The notes: generated by a model not told the origin, from the letters alone. 28,777 bases of DNA from Bacteroidales bacterium (GCA_023229245.1 JALNZU010000037.1:1-28777), one strand, 5' to 3'. Shown: positions 17,386 to 25,559, counted from the stretch's first letter. A program made the numbers and translations.

Positions 17386-18645
17386 ATTGATCACCAACTT
17401 ATCATTATCCCCAAAATTCTCGTAACCCGAGGTGATAACCTGCTCACCGGGATTAAGTCCCTCTAACACTTCATAGTACTGCGGGTTCTGCCTGCCAATA
17501 CGGATATTGCGCTTGGTGGCAAAGCTACCCGATGGATCAAGCACATATATCCACTGTCCGCCGGTGCTTTGGAAAAAAGTGCCCCGTGCGATCATCATGG
17601 CATCCTGCGGCTGCCCTAACTCTAAGTTGATATAGTAGGTTTGCCCCGTGCGAATATTTTCGGGCGTCTCATTGGAAAACACCATATCAATGCGAAACTG
17701 TCCCTGTCTCACCTCGGGATACACCTTTTTCACGCTTAGCTCCCAGGTCTTGTCCTGGCGGCTCAGCGTGCCCGATAGTCCGTGGCGTACACGGTCAATA
17801 TAGTGTTCATCTATCATAGCCTGCACCTTGTAGTTGGTCAGTACATTTATCTGTCCTATGCGGGTGCCTTGTCCTATGCTCTGGCCGATCTCCGCATCTA
17901 ACATACCAAGCTGGCCATCTACAGGGGCTTTTACATTCAGGTTCTCTAAGCGTTCGTACACCAACAGCAGTGTTTGGCGCATCTTGGCTAAGTCATCAGT
18001 CAGCTGACTCATTTCCGATACCATGATTATTGAGTCGTTCCTTGCTTTCAGCTGGTTGATCTCTTGCTCCTGCTGCGCATATTCATAATCTTCTTTAGCT
18101 TGCAGGTAAAGCTCGGCAGCAATCAGTTTGTCGGCATACAATGCTTGTTGCTGTTCGTAGTTGCGTTTCTTCTTCTGTATCTCGAAGTGCGTAGATAATA
18201 ATTTGCGGCTTGTCTCTATCATCTGATTTTCAAAGTTGATACGGGTCTGGCGGAGCATATTCTCCTTCTGCGCCAGATCGGCCTCGCTTGACATAATGAT
18301 CTGATACAAGGTACGGTTCTCTAATTTCAGTATTACATCACCGGCTTTTACCATGGCACCCTCTTCAATCAGCCGTTCTTTCACTCGACCACCTTCCTCA
18401 GCGTCTAAATAGATGGTAGAGATAGGCTCTACCTGTCCGTTGAGACGGATATAGTCATTGAACTGCCCCTGCTGCACAGTGTTGATGGTAATTTTCTCCC
18501 GGTCAATTCGTAAGGTCTTGGTGCCGGCTGTGGAAATGGCTTTGTACAAAATAAAAGCCAGCAGCAGCCCGCCTGCAATCCAGATGATGTGTCTGGTTTT
18601 CAGTCCTTTTTTCTTCTCTATTTTTCTATCCATAGTGTCAATCAT
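17383..18645 (-). CDS. HlyD/MacA-type efflux periplasmic adaptor
   Basis: A 420-residue membrane-fusion protein linking an inner membrane transporter to the TolC-like channel. It has a basic N-terminus and one anchor helix (about 19-37), then a beta-barrel/lipoyl half-motif (VEPISTIYLDAEEGGRVKER, then EEGAMVKAGDVILKLEN). A long charged coiled-coil hairpin follows (about 110-235), then the second lipoyl half (VDGQLGMLDAEIGQSIGQG) and a membrane-proximal barrel ending GEQVITSGYENFGDNDKLVIN (last residue omitted from no domain). The ATG at 18645 lies 20 bp after the tolC-like stop, so the two genes are translationally close. A second in-frame ATG four codons on is equally possible. The last codon and TAG stop come from array 8. 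It is the only adaptor for four permeases. Confidence 0.92.
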   Translation of the reverse strand: MIDTMDRKIEKKKGLKTRHIIWIAGGLLLAFILYKAISTAGTKTLRIDREKITINTVQQGQFNDYIRLNGQVEPISTIYLDAEEGGRVKERLIEEGAMVKAGDVILKLENRTLYQIIMSSEADLAQKENMLRQTRINFENQMIETSRKLLSTHFEIQKKKRNYEQQQALYADKLIAAELYLQAKEDYEYAQQEQEINQLKARNDSIIMVSEMSQLTDDLAKMRQTLLLVYERLENLNVKAPVDGQLGMLDAEIGQSIGQGTRIGQINVLTNYKVQAMIDEHYIDRVRHGLSGTLSRQDKTWELSVKKVYPEVRQGQFRIDMVFSNETPENIRTGQTYYINLELGQPQDAMMIARGTFFQSTGGQWIYVLDPSGSFATKRNIRIGRQNPQYYEVLEGLNPGEQVITSGYENFGDNDKLVIN

Positions 18646-18665
18646 AGTATCAATGATTTCATGTC

Positions 18666-20015
18666 TTAGTAAATCTTTTCCCCTTTATAAAACCGGATGG
18701 TGTTTTCGGTTAGTTGTAATTGCAACCATGTACGCATCTTATCGGCTTCAGCCTGAGCCAATTGGTTTTTAGCTGTATAAAACTCAATCACACTGATCAG
18801 TCCTTTTTCTAATTTTTTTTCAGCGATGGTATAAGCTGCGTGGAGAGCTTCTGTTTTGGCATTCAGATGTTCATATTCGTTCATAAATGATTCTAATTGC
18901 TGCAAATCCTCAACGATCTGCTGATAGAGGTTTTGTTGTTCTTCCTGTTGATGGTTGATAGCTATCTGACGTTCAAGTTTGGCTTTTTTTATTTGCGACA
19001 TCTGTTCCCATCTGTTAAAAAGAGGTATTTGCAGGCTTAAATAAAGCGATTGCGACATATTTTGTTTCCATTGCTCGGCAAAGGGGATGGTACGCATAGC
19101 CGGATTAGAGAGATCGTTTGGATTTATGCTCTCCATGCGTGAATCGGCAAAATTAGTGTTGATACCGCCACCGGCTACAAGTCGCGGGAAAAGCTCGGCA
19201 CGTGCCAGGGATAAGTTTCTCCGTGAGACATCCACATCCATTTCAGCCATTCGTACCGATGGCATAAACAACAATGCGGTACGGTAAACAGAATCAAGGG
19301 CGGGTATCCATCTTCCAGGAAGATGTATGTCAACGACCCCTATTTGCAACTCCTTGTCTTTGGGGTAATTCATCAGATGTTTTAGCGAAAGCAGTGCCAT
19401 TTCATACTGGTTAACGGCCTGAATAAGTTGATGCGTCTCCGAAGCTAACTGGGCTTTGATCTCCAATAAATCCGATTCAGCTTGCAAGCCAAGTTCAATC
19501 AATTTCAATGTCTTATGCATATTCAGTTCGGTGAGCCCAACCTGCTCTTTTACAATGTCTTTCAATCCATTGAAATAAATCACATCATAGTAGCGATTCA
19601 TAACTGCAAAAGCGACTTCCATCTCGCTTTGTCGTGCTTTCTCGTTACTTATTAAATAGTGCAGCTTCCTGAATTTGACGGTATTGATGCGCGAAAATCC
19701 TTTAAACAGTTCAATTTGTGAATCAAGATAAAAATTGCTTGAAAAGAAGTCTTCGTTTACAAAGGTATTGGTGGTGGGATCGATGGAACGGCCAAATTGT
19801 TTGTAGGCTGTAGTACCAGTACCCACTACCGGTAAAAAGTTACGCTTTGCCTGACGGTATTGTTCGTTGTTTAGCTCTGTTTCAAGGATTCGATTGACCA
19901 TGGATAAATTATGATCCAACGCATGCCGGATACATTGGGATAAATCCATTGTTTGTGCCATAGCGGAAACCAAGACCATCATAAAAAAACCACTCAAAAG
20001 AAAGATCCGTTTCAT
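18666..20015 (-). CDS. TolC-like outer membrane efflux protein
   Basis: A 449-residue outer membrane channel protein and the first gene of the efflux operon. It has a signal peptide (MKRIFLLSGFFMMVLVSAMAQ, cut after Ala20) and two outer-membrane-efflux repeats of long amphipathic helices. Typical spots are LSQCIRHALDHNLSM near the start, GLQAESDLLEIKAQLA, SLSLARAEL-like helices (here RRNLSLARAELFPRLV) and SVIEFYTAKNQLAQAEADK at the end of the second repeat. In the family, trimers form a tunnel through the outer membrane and periplasm that docks with an adaptor. The adaptor gene follows at 20 bp. The TAA stop is not in a repeat. The 505 bp upstream carries an inverted repeat and a sigma-54-like element but no TAnnTTTG box. 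Confidence 0.92.
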   Translation of the reverse strand: MKRIFLLSGFFMMVLVSAMAQTMDLSQCIRHALDHNLSMVNRILETELNNEQYRQAKRNFLPVVGTGTTAYKQFGRSIDPTTNTFVNEDFFSSNFYLDSQIELFKGFSRINTVKFRKLHYLISNEKARQSEMEVAFAVMNRYYDVIYFNGLKDIVKEQVGLTELNMHKTLKLIELGLQAESDLLEIKAQLASETHQLIQAVNQYEMALLSLKHLMNYPKDKELQIGVVDIHLPGRWIPALDSVYRTALLFMPSVRMAEMDVDVSRRNLSLARAELFPRLVAGGGINTNFADSRMESINPNDLSNPAMRTIPFAEQWKQNMSQSLYLSLQIPLFNRWEQMSQIKKAKLERQIAINHQQEEQQNLYQQIVEDLQQLESFMNEYEHLNAKTEALHAAYTIAEKKLEKGLISVIEFYTAKNQLAQAEADKMRTWLQLQLTENTIRFYKGEKIY

Positions 20016-20050
20016 CCTATTCTTTTTTAGTAACTATTAGTAGAAAAATC

Positions 20051-20068
20051 ATGCCACGAATCTTGCCA
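20051..20068 (-). promoter_or_regulatory. Imperfect sigma-54-like promoter element upstream of tolC-like gene
   Basis: The minus strand reads TGGCAAGATTCGTGGCAT, 36-53 nt before the ATG at 20015. It resembles TGGCAc-N5-TTGCa, but the GG-to-GC spacing is one base too long (11 instead of 10). Bacteroidota efflux operons of this type are often driven by sigma-54 with an enhancer-binding regulator, and no primary -7 box is present. It is a weak call. Confidence 0.3.
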
Positions 20069-20109
20069 CTTGATTTTCAATCAGTTAAAATGATCCGAAT
20101 CACCCTTGA

Positions 20110-20150
20110 CTGTCTAATAATCATACAATATCTGTCAATTATTTAGACAG
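20110..20150. promoter_or_regulatory. Inverted repeat, candidate operator or enhancer site
   Basis: Arms CTGTCTAATAAT (20110-20121) and ATTATTTAGACAG (20138-20150) are complementary apart from one extra base, with a 16-bp centre. It lies about 95-135 bp upstream of the tolC-like ATG, the usual distance for an enhancer-binding activator site, just beyond the sigma-54-like element. Confidence 0.45.
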
Positions 20151-20301
20151 TTCCGCAGCTTGCGTATCCTAAGTGATTGGAGTTTATTTGTTTAACTATT
20201 TACTCTATTTTCCGGTTTCAGTGGCTTTGTTTTATTACAACTAGTTGGTAAAAGTAATTGATTTAAAATCCGGTTCTTTATGTTTTGATATTTAAAGGGT
20301 T

Positions 20302-20321
20302 TTTATCCGGACTTGGATAAA
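20302..20321. other. Short perfect stem-loop in the tolC upstream region
   Basis: TTTATCC (20302-20308) and GGATAAA (20315-20321) form a 7-bp stem with a 6-nt loop. Function is unknown; it may end transcription of the lipoprotein gene at 20521 or be chance in AT-rich DNA. The rest of 20151-20520 shows nothing I recognise. Confidence 0.3.
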
Positions 20322-20520
20322 CTTTTGTCTTTCAATACGTTTATCCAATTTTCAAGTTATGAATCGTTAAAAGGCGGCTCGGTTTGGCTTTCTTATTTGT
20401 CAATATCTGCTTGTTCGTTGTGATGTGAATAAAAAACACTATTGGTTACGATTAGTCCCGAAGACTTCTTGGATGCAATTATTTCATTTATGGCTATGAA
20501 TAGTTTGTAAGCGTCCGCTG

Positions 20521-21006
20521 TTATTCCGTTCTAAGAATTAATTGAGATTTTGCAAGTATTTTATAAGTTTGACTCAAGTTTTCAAATTCGCAAACAACAT
20601 CCACTTCAATGTCAGGCCCCCATTTCGGTCCATTTCTAACAAAACCTTCAATAGTATAGTCATTGCTGTTTTTTGTTTCACTGTATTCCGCTGTCCAAAC
20701 TTCATTATCTTTTATTACATACTGCTTTTTTAAATTGATTGACCTTGAAATAGAAGCACTGTCAACATCAGTCAACCAATTGATACACATCATCTTACTT
20801 CCATCTTTTTCTGCAATCGGCATAAAATCACGCCACAAAAAGCTAGTTAATACCAATGTGTTGTTGTCGAGTGTTATGCGTTCCGGGCTTTCTCGTAATT
20901 CTTGTGCTAATTTTGGGTCATTTTTTATTTTACCACCTATTTTTTCTTTCTTGCAAGAAAATAGTGCGAACGCTATAACTAATACGACAAGATTTACTTT
21001 TTTCAT
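20521..21006 (-). CDS. Small lipoprotein of unknown function
   Basis: A 161-residue protein with a lipoprotein signal (VLVIAFALFSCKKE, lipidated Cys18). The mature part is mixed and mildly charged (ITLDNNTLVLTSFLWRDFMP, then INWLTDVDSAS) with a beta-rich end (YTIEGFVRNGPKWGPDIEVD). I do not recognise a family. Residues KKE after the lipidated Cys do not decide between periplasmic and surface location. It stands alone on the minus strand, 514 bp downstream-side from the tolC start, with a 158-bp gap to the next lipoprotein gene. That gap contains CTAACGTTTGACC near 21028. Confidence 0.6.
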   Translation of the reverse strand: MKKVNLVVLVIAFALFSCKKEKIGGKIKNDPKLAQELRESPERITLDNNTLVLTSFLWRDFMPIAEKDGSKMMCINWLTDVDSASISRSINLKKQYVIKDNEVWTAEYSETKNSNDYTIEGFVRNGPKWGPDIEVDVVCEFENLSQTYKILAKSQLILRTE

Positions 21007-21164
21007 ATGATCATGATTTAATGATTACTAACGTTTGACCTTATGTCCATTAAGTGATTGCGGGCGATTTTTTGTCAAGATACACGCAAAGTTGAAGTGC
21101 GATACAAACCTTCGCATACCACGTAACCCTTATCGGCTATATTGTGTGTCGGCGGTTAATGCAT

Positions 21165-21644
21165 TTATTTTATCCGTTTATAATGATAATCATACATATC
21201 ACAACAAGGTGCGATTAAATCCAATGAGTCAGTCCCTTTCAAATAAATATATTTTTCTGGAAATTGCATATAGGGATTTAGGCCAATATAATAATCAGAA
21301 ATCAATCTAAGCTGTAAAAAATCTTTTGTGTTATTATCAAATGTGTGAAGTTCAATTTTCCCATATTCAAATAAACTATCATTTCTTATAAGTCCGTAAA
21401 TACCAATACTCTTAATCTCTAGAAAGTCAAAATCAGGGTCGTAACCAGTTCCATGAATACCGCCAGATACATTATATAATCTCCATTTTCCATAAATCTT
21501 TTGGTAAGCTGTCGGAATAATTTCTGTTGAATAATATTTATCTGAATTAATAGCATCCAAATGAAAGCTTACATTACTTTCTTTTTTGCAACTCAAAAAT
21601 CCCAAGAGCAATAACCAGATCATTAATTTTGAAAAAGTTTTCAT
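21165..21644 (-). CDS. Small lipoprotein, possibly lipocalin-like
   Basis: A 159-residue protein with a lipoprotein signal (LLLLGFLSCKKE, lipidated Cys19). The segment YGKWRLYNVSGGIHGTGYDP resembles the first strand region of Bacteroidota lipocalin-like lipoproteins (GKW at the start of a barrel), followed by alternating beta segments (LFEYGKIELHTFDN, LQLRLISDYYIGL, PEKYIYLKGTDSLDLI). The family assignment is weak. Its single-gene setting and minus orientation match its neighbours in the accessory run. Confidence 0.6.
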   Translation of the reverse strand: MKTFSKLMIWLLLLGFLSCKKESNVSFHLDAINSDKYYSTEIIPTAYQKIYGKWRLYNVSGGIHGTGYDPDFDFLEIKSIGIYGLIRNDSLFEYGKIELHTFDNNTKDFLQLRLISDYYIGLNPYMQFPEKYIYLKGTDSLDLIAPCCDMYDYHYKRIK

Positions 21645-21729
21645 ATCATGTTATTTCTTAAGTGACAATTTCATCATTAGTGTGGCTTTGTCTTTTGTTT
21701 GCATGACTGCCAAGCTTAAATTTACACAA

Positions 21730-21945
21730 TAAATGTACCAAAATCGCATATCTCAAACTTATAACTTTCGCTTATACATTTTATCGCCTCAGCTCATTAT
21801 TCTTATATTATGTTGATTATTAGTTTGTTGCTTCATCTTTTAAGAATGGCTGAATTTTGCATATACGAATGTTGCTTATCTCTGAGCTTCACTTGATCTA
21901 TTCATATTCCTGTTTATTAAGTTGACTTATTGCTTACAAAAATAG
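21730..21945. repeat. Long direct repeat, copy A
   Basis: About 210 bp closely similar, in the same orientation, to 26339-26555. A 77-bp core (21813-21889) is identical to 26419-26495. No coding content is supported. It lies just upstream of the lipoprotein gene at 21644. The remaining 21645-22127 gap also holds a palindrome at 22037. Confidence 0.85.
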
Positions 21946-22036
21946 GGAAAGTTTTCTATTTTACTATCTGTTTTTTTCTTTCTGGCAGCTGTATCTTCGG
22001 GCGAGATGCTTACCACAAACCTGAATACGAAGCCGT

Positions 22037-22052
22037 CCTGATAGCTATCGGG
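22037..22052. repeat. Dispersed palindrome CCTGATAGCTATCGGG
   Basis: A near-perfect palindrome around GATAGCTATC. It recurs at 22882-22899 as TCCCGATAGCTATCGGAA. In both places it is followed by ATCAAA, so the two copies share flanks and flank the metallo-beta-lactamase-fold gene. Confidence 0.55.
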
Positions 22053-22127
22053 ATCAAAGTTAGAAAATTTTTTCATACGAAGAGCACAAAACTCCATCTG
22101 ACACCTAACCGGCTGTTAGCTATTGTA

Positions 22128-22796
22128 TTAATCGACCCTTATGGTAAATTTCATGCCTGGATTGTTAAAAACGATATAATTTTCAGGTATGTCGCCATCA
22201 AAATGTTGGTTGGGGTATAAATGATAAAGGACTCTAATTTTTGCGTCAATATCAAGATTAGCTTTTTTTGCATATAGTAAAATCCAGTAAGGGACAAATA
22301 CGTAATCAATATTTTTTATCGAACCAATTGTCTCAGGATGCTCTGTATCTCCTGAAATAAAAAAACGTTTTCCTTTCCAATCAACTAAATAGGAATAATG
22401 AGTCAATGAGAATTTGTGCTTTGTTTTGAATGATTGTATCTTGAAATCAAGAAGTTTTTTATTTAATTGGTCTATCCTCTTTCTGTTTGCTCCTGCATAA
22501 ATTTCTCCTTTTAGCTTTTTTACTAACTTTCGAGAATAATGATCAGCGTGTTTATGAGTAAAGATGAATATTGAATTATCTTTGATTTTATCCAATTCTG
22601 ATTCGTCATATGTCATATAGCCATAAGCCCCGGACTTGTATGGAAAATCGAAGTAAATATTTGTTACTCCATCACTCATCAGAAATCCGGCATTACCCAA
22701 AAAAGTTATCTCAATTTCATTTGATTGACCAAACCCAACGCTATTCAACAATACTAACATTAGGAAGATCGAAAATTTCTTTAAGATTGATTTCAT
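22128..22796 (-). CDS. Secreted metallo-beta-lactamase-fold hydrolase
   Basis: A 222-residue protein with a signal peptide (cut near GFG-Q24). It has the zinc-site motif THKHADH (His81, His83, Asp85, His86), a further metal-ligand candidate His133 in LTHYSYLV, and Asp150 in FFISGDTEH. The fold start (ITFLGNAGFLMSDG) is typical of the UlaG/YtnP-like MBL branch, which includes lactonases and phosphodiesterases; the substrate cannot be told. The C-terminal His candidates are His192 and His198. It is exported, so it acts in the periplasm or outside. Identical-flank palindromes sit on both sides of the gene, which suggests a cassette-like insertion. Confidence 0.8.
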   Translation of the reverse strand: MKSILKKFSIFLMLVLLNSVGFGQSNEIEITFLGNAGFLMSDGVTNIYFDFPYKSGAYGYMTYDESELDKIKDNSIFIFTHKHADHYSRKLVKKLKGEIYAGANRKRIDQLNKKLLDFKIQSFKTKHKFSLTHYSYLVDWKGKRFFISGDTEHPETIGSIKNIDYVFVPYWILLYAKKANLDIDAKIRVLYHLYPNQHFDGDIPENYIVFNNPGMKFTIRVD

Positions 22797-22881
22797 ATTT
22801 TTTATTCTTTACACATACCAATAACTATCTGATTAGCTAAGCGAAAGAGGCACTTTTAGCACTTACTTTCAACCGATGACG

Positions 22882-22899
22882 TCCCGATAGCTATCGGAA
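22882..22899. repeat. Dispersed palindrome TCCCGATAGCTATCGGAA
   Basis: Second copy of the GATAGCTATC palindrome (see 22037-22052), upstream of the MBL-fold gene and downstream of the VOC gene. It may act as a stem-loop at transcript ends. Confidence 0.55.
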
Positions 22900-22984
22900 T
22901 CAAATTTACACAAAATTTTCTATCAAAGACGTGTATTGCTGTTTTGCGAAACGATCTGTTTGCTGTAGTCTAAATGTTTTTTGC

Positions 22985-23386
22985 TTATTTGTTATTCAGT
23001 TTTTCAGCAAATGCTATTATGTGTCCGTCAATATCAGCAAAATAACAAACTTTGTCGCCCCAATCATGGTCTTTAATTTCGCTTATCAGCTTCGCTCCAA
23101 TTTTTGTGGCGTTATCAAATTCGAGTTCGATGTTTTCAACGTATAAGTAAAGTTCGCATCTTGGTATTCCTTTTCCTTTGTCTGGATGCGGTGTTTTGTC
23201 CGAAAGTATTTTTGCAATTCCATTGTTAGGCATTAAACCTAATTTACAGTTTTCGGCAAGTTTAAATTCTGTCATTCCTGGAACGTTCAAATCAGGATTT
23301 TGTCGGAATAATTTTGCGTAAAAGTTAGCACTTGCTTGTTGGTCGTTTACGTAAAGTATTGTTTCAATTAGTTGAATATGTTTCAT
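22985..23386 (-). CDS. VOC-family protein (glyoxalase/bleomycin-resistance fold)
   Basis: A 133-residue protein with two beta-alpha-beta-beta-beta modules. The first is IETILYVNDQQASANFYAKL, and the second is CELYLYVENIELEFDNATKI followed by CYFADIDGHIIAFAEK. Members bind a metal and act as isomerases, dioxygenases, drug-binding or fosfomycin-type resistance proteins; which applies here cannot be told. The start at 23386 lies 10 bp after the stop of a truncated upstream reading frame (23397), so the gene was probably cotranscribed with that lost partner. Confidence 0.8.
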   Translation of the reverse strand: MKHIQLIETILYVNDQQASANFYAKLFRQNPDLNVPGMTEFKLAENCKLGLMPNNGIAKILSDKTPHPDKGKGIPRCELYLYVENIELEFDNATKIGAKLISEIKDHDWGDKVCYFADIDGHIIAFAEKLNNK

Positions 23387-23396
23387 TTTATCTATT

Positions 23397-23545
23397 TTAT
23401 TTTTTCGACTGACATAATTTCAAGTTCAAGTCTTGTTTCAGATAATTTTCAAAATTCGCAACTGAATTATCCACAAGCTTTTCAGAATACTCGTTTTTCC
23501 AAAGCTCTAAGTTTTTTAATTTGTCGTTTAATTCAGTTTATTCAG
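23397..23545 (-). pseudogene. C-terminal remnant of an unknown gene
   Basis: An open frame without its own start encodes LKNLELWKNEYSEKLVDNSV, then ANFENYLKQDLNLKLCQSKK and a stop 10 bp before the VOC gene. The composition is clearly protein-like. Upstream the frame meets a TAA inside the 40-bp repeat at 23533-23572, so the 5' part of the gene was lost at the repeat. The family is not recognised. Confidence 0.5.
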
Positions 23546-23572
23546 ATAATTTTCATTGTGGCGTAAGTTTGG
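23533..23572. repeat. Exact 40-bp direct repeat, copy 1
   Basis: Identical over 40 bp to 26271-26310 in the same orientation. It marks the breakpoint of the truncated gene at 23397 and brackets the DarTG and secreted-protein genes together with copy 2. Confidence 0.9.
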
Positions 23573-23784
23573 TGCATTAGGGCAAATTTACAAAAATTTA
23601 CTTTCGTTGTGTTAATGATAGTAAGGCTTACTCTCATCCGTTTCTCGATTTTCTTCTAGTATCTGCACATCATTTGACAGTTTCCCGCAGATGTTTTTCC
23701 CTCTTCTTGCCACAATGTAATATGGTTAGCATCCATTTCTTTTGTGACACAATGTTACCCTTCTCCGGTCACCTTAGCCCTGCT

Positions 23785-23817
23785 GCCAACAACGTCCATG
23801 GTCTTGGCGTAGTTGGC
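23785..23817. other. Imperfect inverted repeat in the spacer upstream-side of the VOC gene
   Basis: GCCAACAACG and CGTAGTTGGC (8 of 10 pairs) flank a CCATGG-centred core. The rest of the 23573-23859 spacer shows no supportable gene. The outer GCCAAC/GTTGGC resembles integron recombination-site ends, but the element is too short and does not meet the consensus. Confidence 0.3.
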
Positions 23818-23859
23818 TTTTGTTCGGTTGACATTGAACGTTGAGCATTGACAAACCAA

Positions 23860-24918
23860 TTATGCCAAACTATTGTTAGAATCTGGCAGATTGTGTTGTG
23901 TAATATTTTCTGTCGCAACTCGAATGAAGTTTGGATTAGTGAATATCGTCTTTTTTCGGTTACTCCAAACTTCCAATTCTTTTATAATAGCTTCTTGGGT
24001 TTCGACTTTTTTTTCAATCATAATAAAATCAATTGTAGAAAGTAGTTCTAATCCAAAGGGCGAATAAAATCCATTCAAGAACTTTTTCGTTTTGTCCACA
24101 ATGGTTTTGTATTCTGCATTTTCGGGTTTGTCTAAATAGCTGATCACGTCCATTTCTGCATTAGGAACTAAACCTAGTTCTTCAAAAGGTTTTTTGTCCT
24201 TTGAACTATAACCCATTATATAACTCCCATTCAGATAGTATAAAACGTGTTTAACTTTTCCCGAATAAGGTCCGTAAAAGTGAGGTTGAAATTCTAACTT
24301 AAATGCTTCTCTGGCACCGAAACGCTGTAAAAAGTAGGCAATCTTTTCAGAAGAGAATTCTGATACAAATTCACCATTGCGAACCAACTCATACAATACG
24401 GACAGTAACATTGCTCTTGCCGGTGTGAGTTTAACTCTTTCCTTTTTTAACACTTCTTGTATGGCAGTACTTGGCTCGTAAATGAAAATATCACAATCTA
24501 CTTCGGATAGATATTTTTCTAAAATTTGTTTCACTCTAATCCAATCTAACCCACCATTACCCGAGCCTAATGGCGGGATAGCAATAGACTTTATTTTATA
24601 CTTTTTAATGACTTCTACTAAAGCAATTAAGCCTTTCTCTATGTATTCATATTCGGAAGGCCAACGCCAATGTGTTTTTGTCGGAAAATTTATTATAATC
24701 TTTTTTCCTGATAACAAAGACTCATCTTCTGAAATTAACAGTTGTCCAACTTGTAATTCGTTATTTTTATACGCCTTTAAGTATGTTTTAAAATTGTTTG
24801 GAAACATATTTTTAAACTGCAAAGCAATACCTTTCCCCATTACACCTACAGTATTTACAGTGTTTACTAATGCTTCTGCTTCACTTTCCAATAGGTTTCC
24901 TATTTTGTACTGTATCAT
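23860..24918 (-). CDS. darG: DarG antitoxin, macro-domain ADP-ribosyl-DNA hydrolase
   Basis: A 352-residue antitoxin that removes ADP-ribose from thymidine in DNA and also binds the DarT toxin. The N-terminal macro domain (1-150) shows ALVNTVNTVGVMGKGIALQF, VGQLLI, KIIINFPTKTHWRWPSEYEY and the ligand loop AIPPLGSGNGGLDW. The C-terminal ~200 residues (from ALLSVLYELVRNGEFVSEFS, then YFLQRFGA) match the DarG domain that neutralises the toxin by contact. Length and both domains are complete. It follows the toxin reading frame by only 5 bp if the toxin is read through to its second stop. DarTG is a known toxin-antitoxin and anti-phage defence system. Confidence 0.93.
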   Translation of the reverse strand: MIQYKIGNLLESEAEALVNTVNTVGVMGKGIALQFKNMFPNNFKTYLKAYKNNELQVGQLLISEDESLLSGKKIIINFPTKTHWRWPSEYEYIEKGLIALVEVIKKYKIKSIAIPPLGSGNGGLDWIRVKQILEKYLSEVDCDIFIYEPSTAIQEVLKKERVKLTPARAMLLSVLYELVRNGEFVSEFSSEKIAYFLQRFGAREAFKLEFQPHFYGPYSGKVKHVLYYLNGSYIMGYSSKDKKPFEELGLVPNAEMDVISYLDKPENAEYKTIVDKTKKFLNGFYSPFGLELLSTIDFIMIEKKVETQEAIIKELEVWSNRKKTIFTNPNFIRVATENITQHNLPDSNNSLA

Positions 24919-24923
24919 AATGT

Positions 24924-25022
24924 TTAAAAATAAAAGTTTGATTTTATGTGGATCTTGTCATCATTGACACCATAACCAATCATTTTGACTTTGGAATCTT
25001 CATTGTAAACAATATATTTCTA
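24924..25022 (-). pseudogene. Detached C-terminus of DarT beyond the amber codon
   Basis: In frame with the toxin, after TAG at 25020-25022, the DNA encodes KYIVYNEDSKVKMIGYGVND and ends IKSNFYF before a TAA at 24924-24926. This is the typical end of DarT proteins (VYNE, then a final WYF/FYF). Without the TAG the toxin would be 207 residues with a normal 5-bp gap to darG. Confidence 0.75.
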
Positions 25023-25547
25023 AATACTTTTTGTTGGAATATCACCTAATACTAAAAATTCGGCTTCTTTTCTTCTTTTTAAATCTAAATCGTTTTCATC
25101 ATGCCAATATTTAGCCTTTACTGCATTCCAATCAACAATAGTATCAATATTGTTGATGTCTGAGTTGTTATATTGAGAAGAAAATCGATCAATAGCGTGT
25201 CCATCTGTAAAAATAAAATCCAAATTGTTATCAACTATTTTTTGAACGGAACTCACGCAATATACAATATTTTTCGCTAAGGTTGGAACCACCATGTTAA
25301 ACCCTTTTTGCATAACATATAGCATTGGAGTTCTTACTCCAAAATAAAATGGAGTATATTCACCCAAACACCTGCCATTGTTCAATAAAAAGTTACTACG
25401 AGTTATGATTAAGCTACCATCACCAATGGGTATAAAATTTGGATTGGAATTAGGCGAAGATGAATGAGTAATGCCGTACTGAAGAATATGTGGTATATTC
25501 TCAATATGGGTCATTCTATACAAATATATTTTGTTCAACTCAGCCAT
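25020..25547 (-). CDS. darT: DarT toxin (DNA ADP-ribosyltransferase), truncated by in-frame amber
   Basis: A 175-residue toxin. The family transfers ADP-ribose from NAD+ to thymidine in DNA, which blocks replication of phage or host. The NAD-binding start LYRMTHIENIPHILQYGITH, the segment TPFYFGVRTPMLYVMQ and the region around the catalytic glutamate (KRRKEAEFLV, Glu163) are all present. TAG after DIPTKSI removes about 31 residues that remain encoded downstream. I therefore expect a damaged or leaky toxin beside an intact antitoxin. Sequencing error is the alternative. The start at 25547 is chosen because the family has the IYLYR strand before the THI(D/E)N motif. A -7 box only 5 nt upstream suggests a leaderless transcript. 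Confidence 0.88.
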   Translation of the reverse strand: MAELNKIYLYRMTHIENIPHILQYGITHSSSPNSNPNFIPIGDGSLIITRSNFLLNNGRCLGEYTPFYFGVRTPMLYVMQKGFNMVVPTLAKNIVYCVSSVQKIVDNNLDFIFTDGHAIDRFSSQYNNSDINNIDTIVDWNAVKAKYWHDENDLDLKRRKEAEFLVLGDIPTKSI

Positions 25548-25551
25548 AAAA

Positions 25552-25559
25552 CAAAGTTA
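25552..25559 (-). promoter_or_regulatory. -7 box of darTG
   Basis: The minus strand reads TAACTTTG, a perfect TAnnTTTG box ending 5 nt before the DarT ATG. The transcript would start at or near the A of the ATG, so the mRNA is probably leaderless. No clear -33 TTG is seen. Confidence 0.4.

Noticed and set aside
20051..20068. Plus-strand sigma-54 promoter (TGCCACG-N4-TTGCC)
   Set aside because: It matches the consensus better than the minus reading except for the invariant GG, but it points toward a region without a plus-strand gene.
21020..21165. Integron attC site
   Set aside because: The CTAACG and GGTTAATG ends do not satisfy RYYYAAC/GTTRRRY, and the inner repeats are direct rather than inverted.
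23640..23760. Small minus-strand frame in the DarG/VOC spacer (about 27 codons from an ATG near 23740)
   Set aside because: Too short, with no family resemblance and no upstream signal. It could be a scrap of a mobile element, but nothing supports it.
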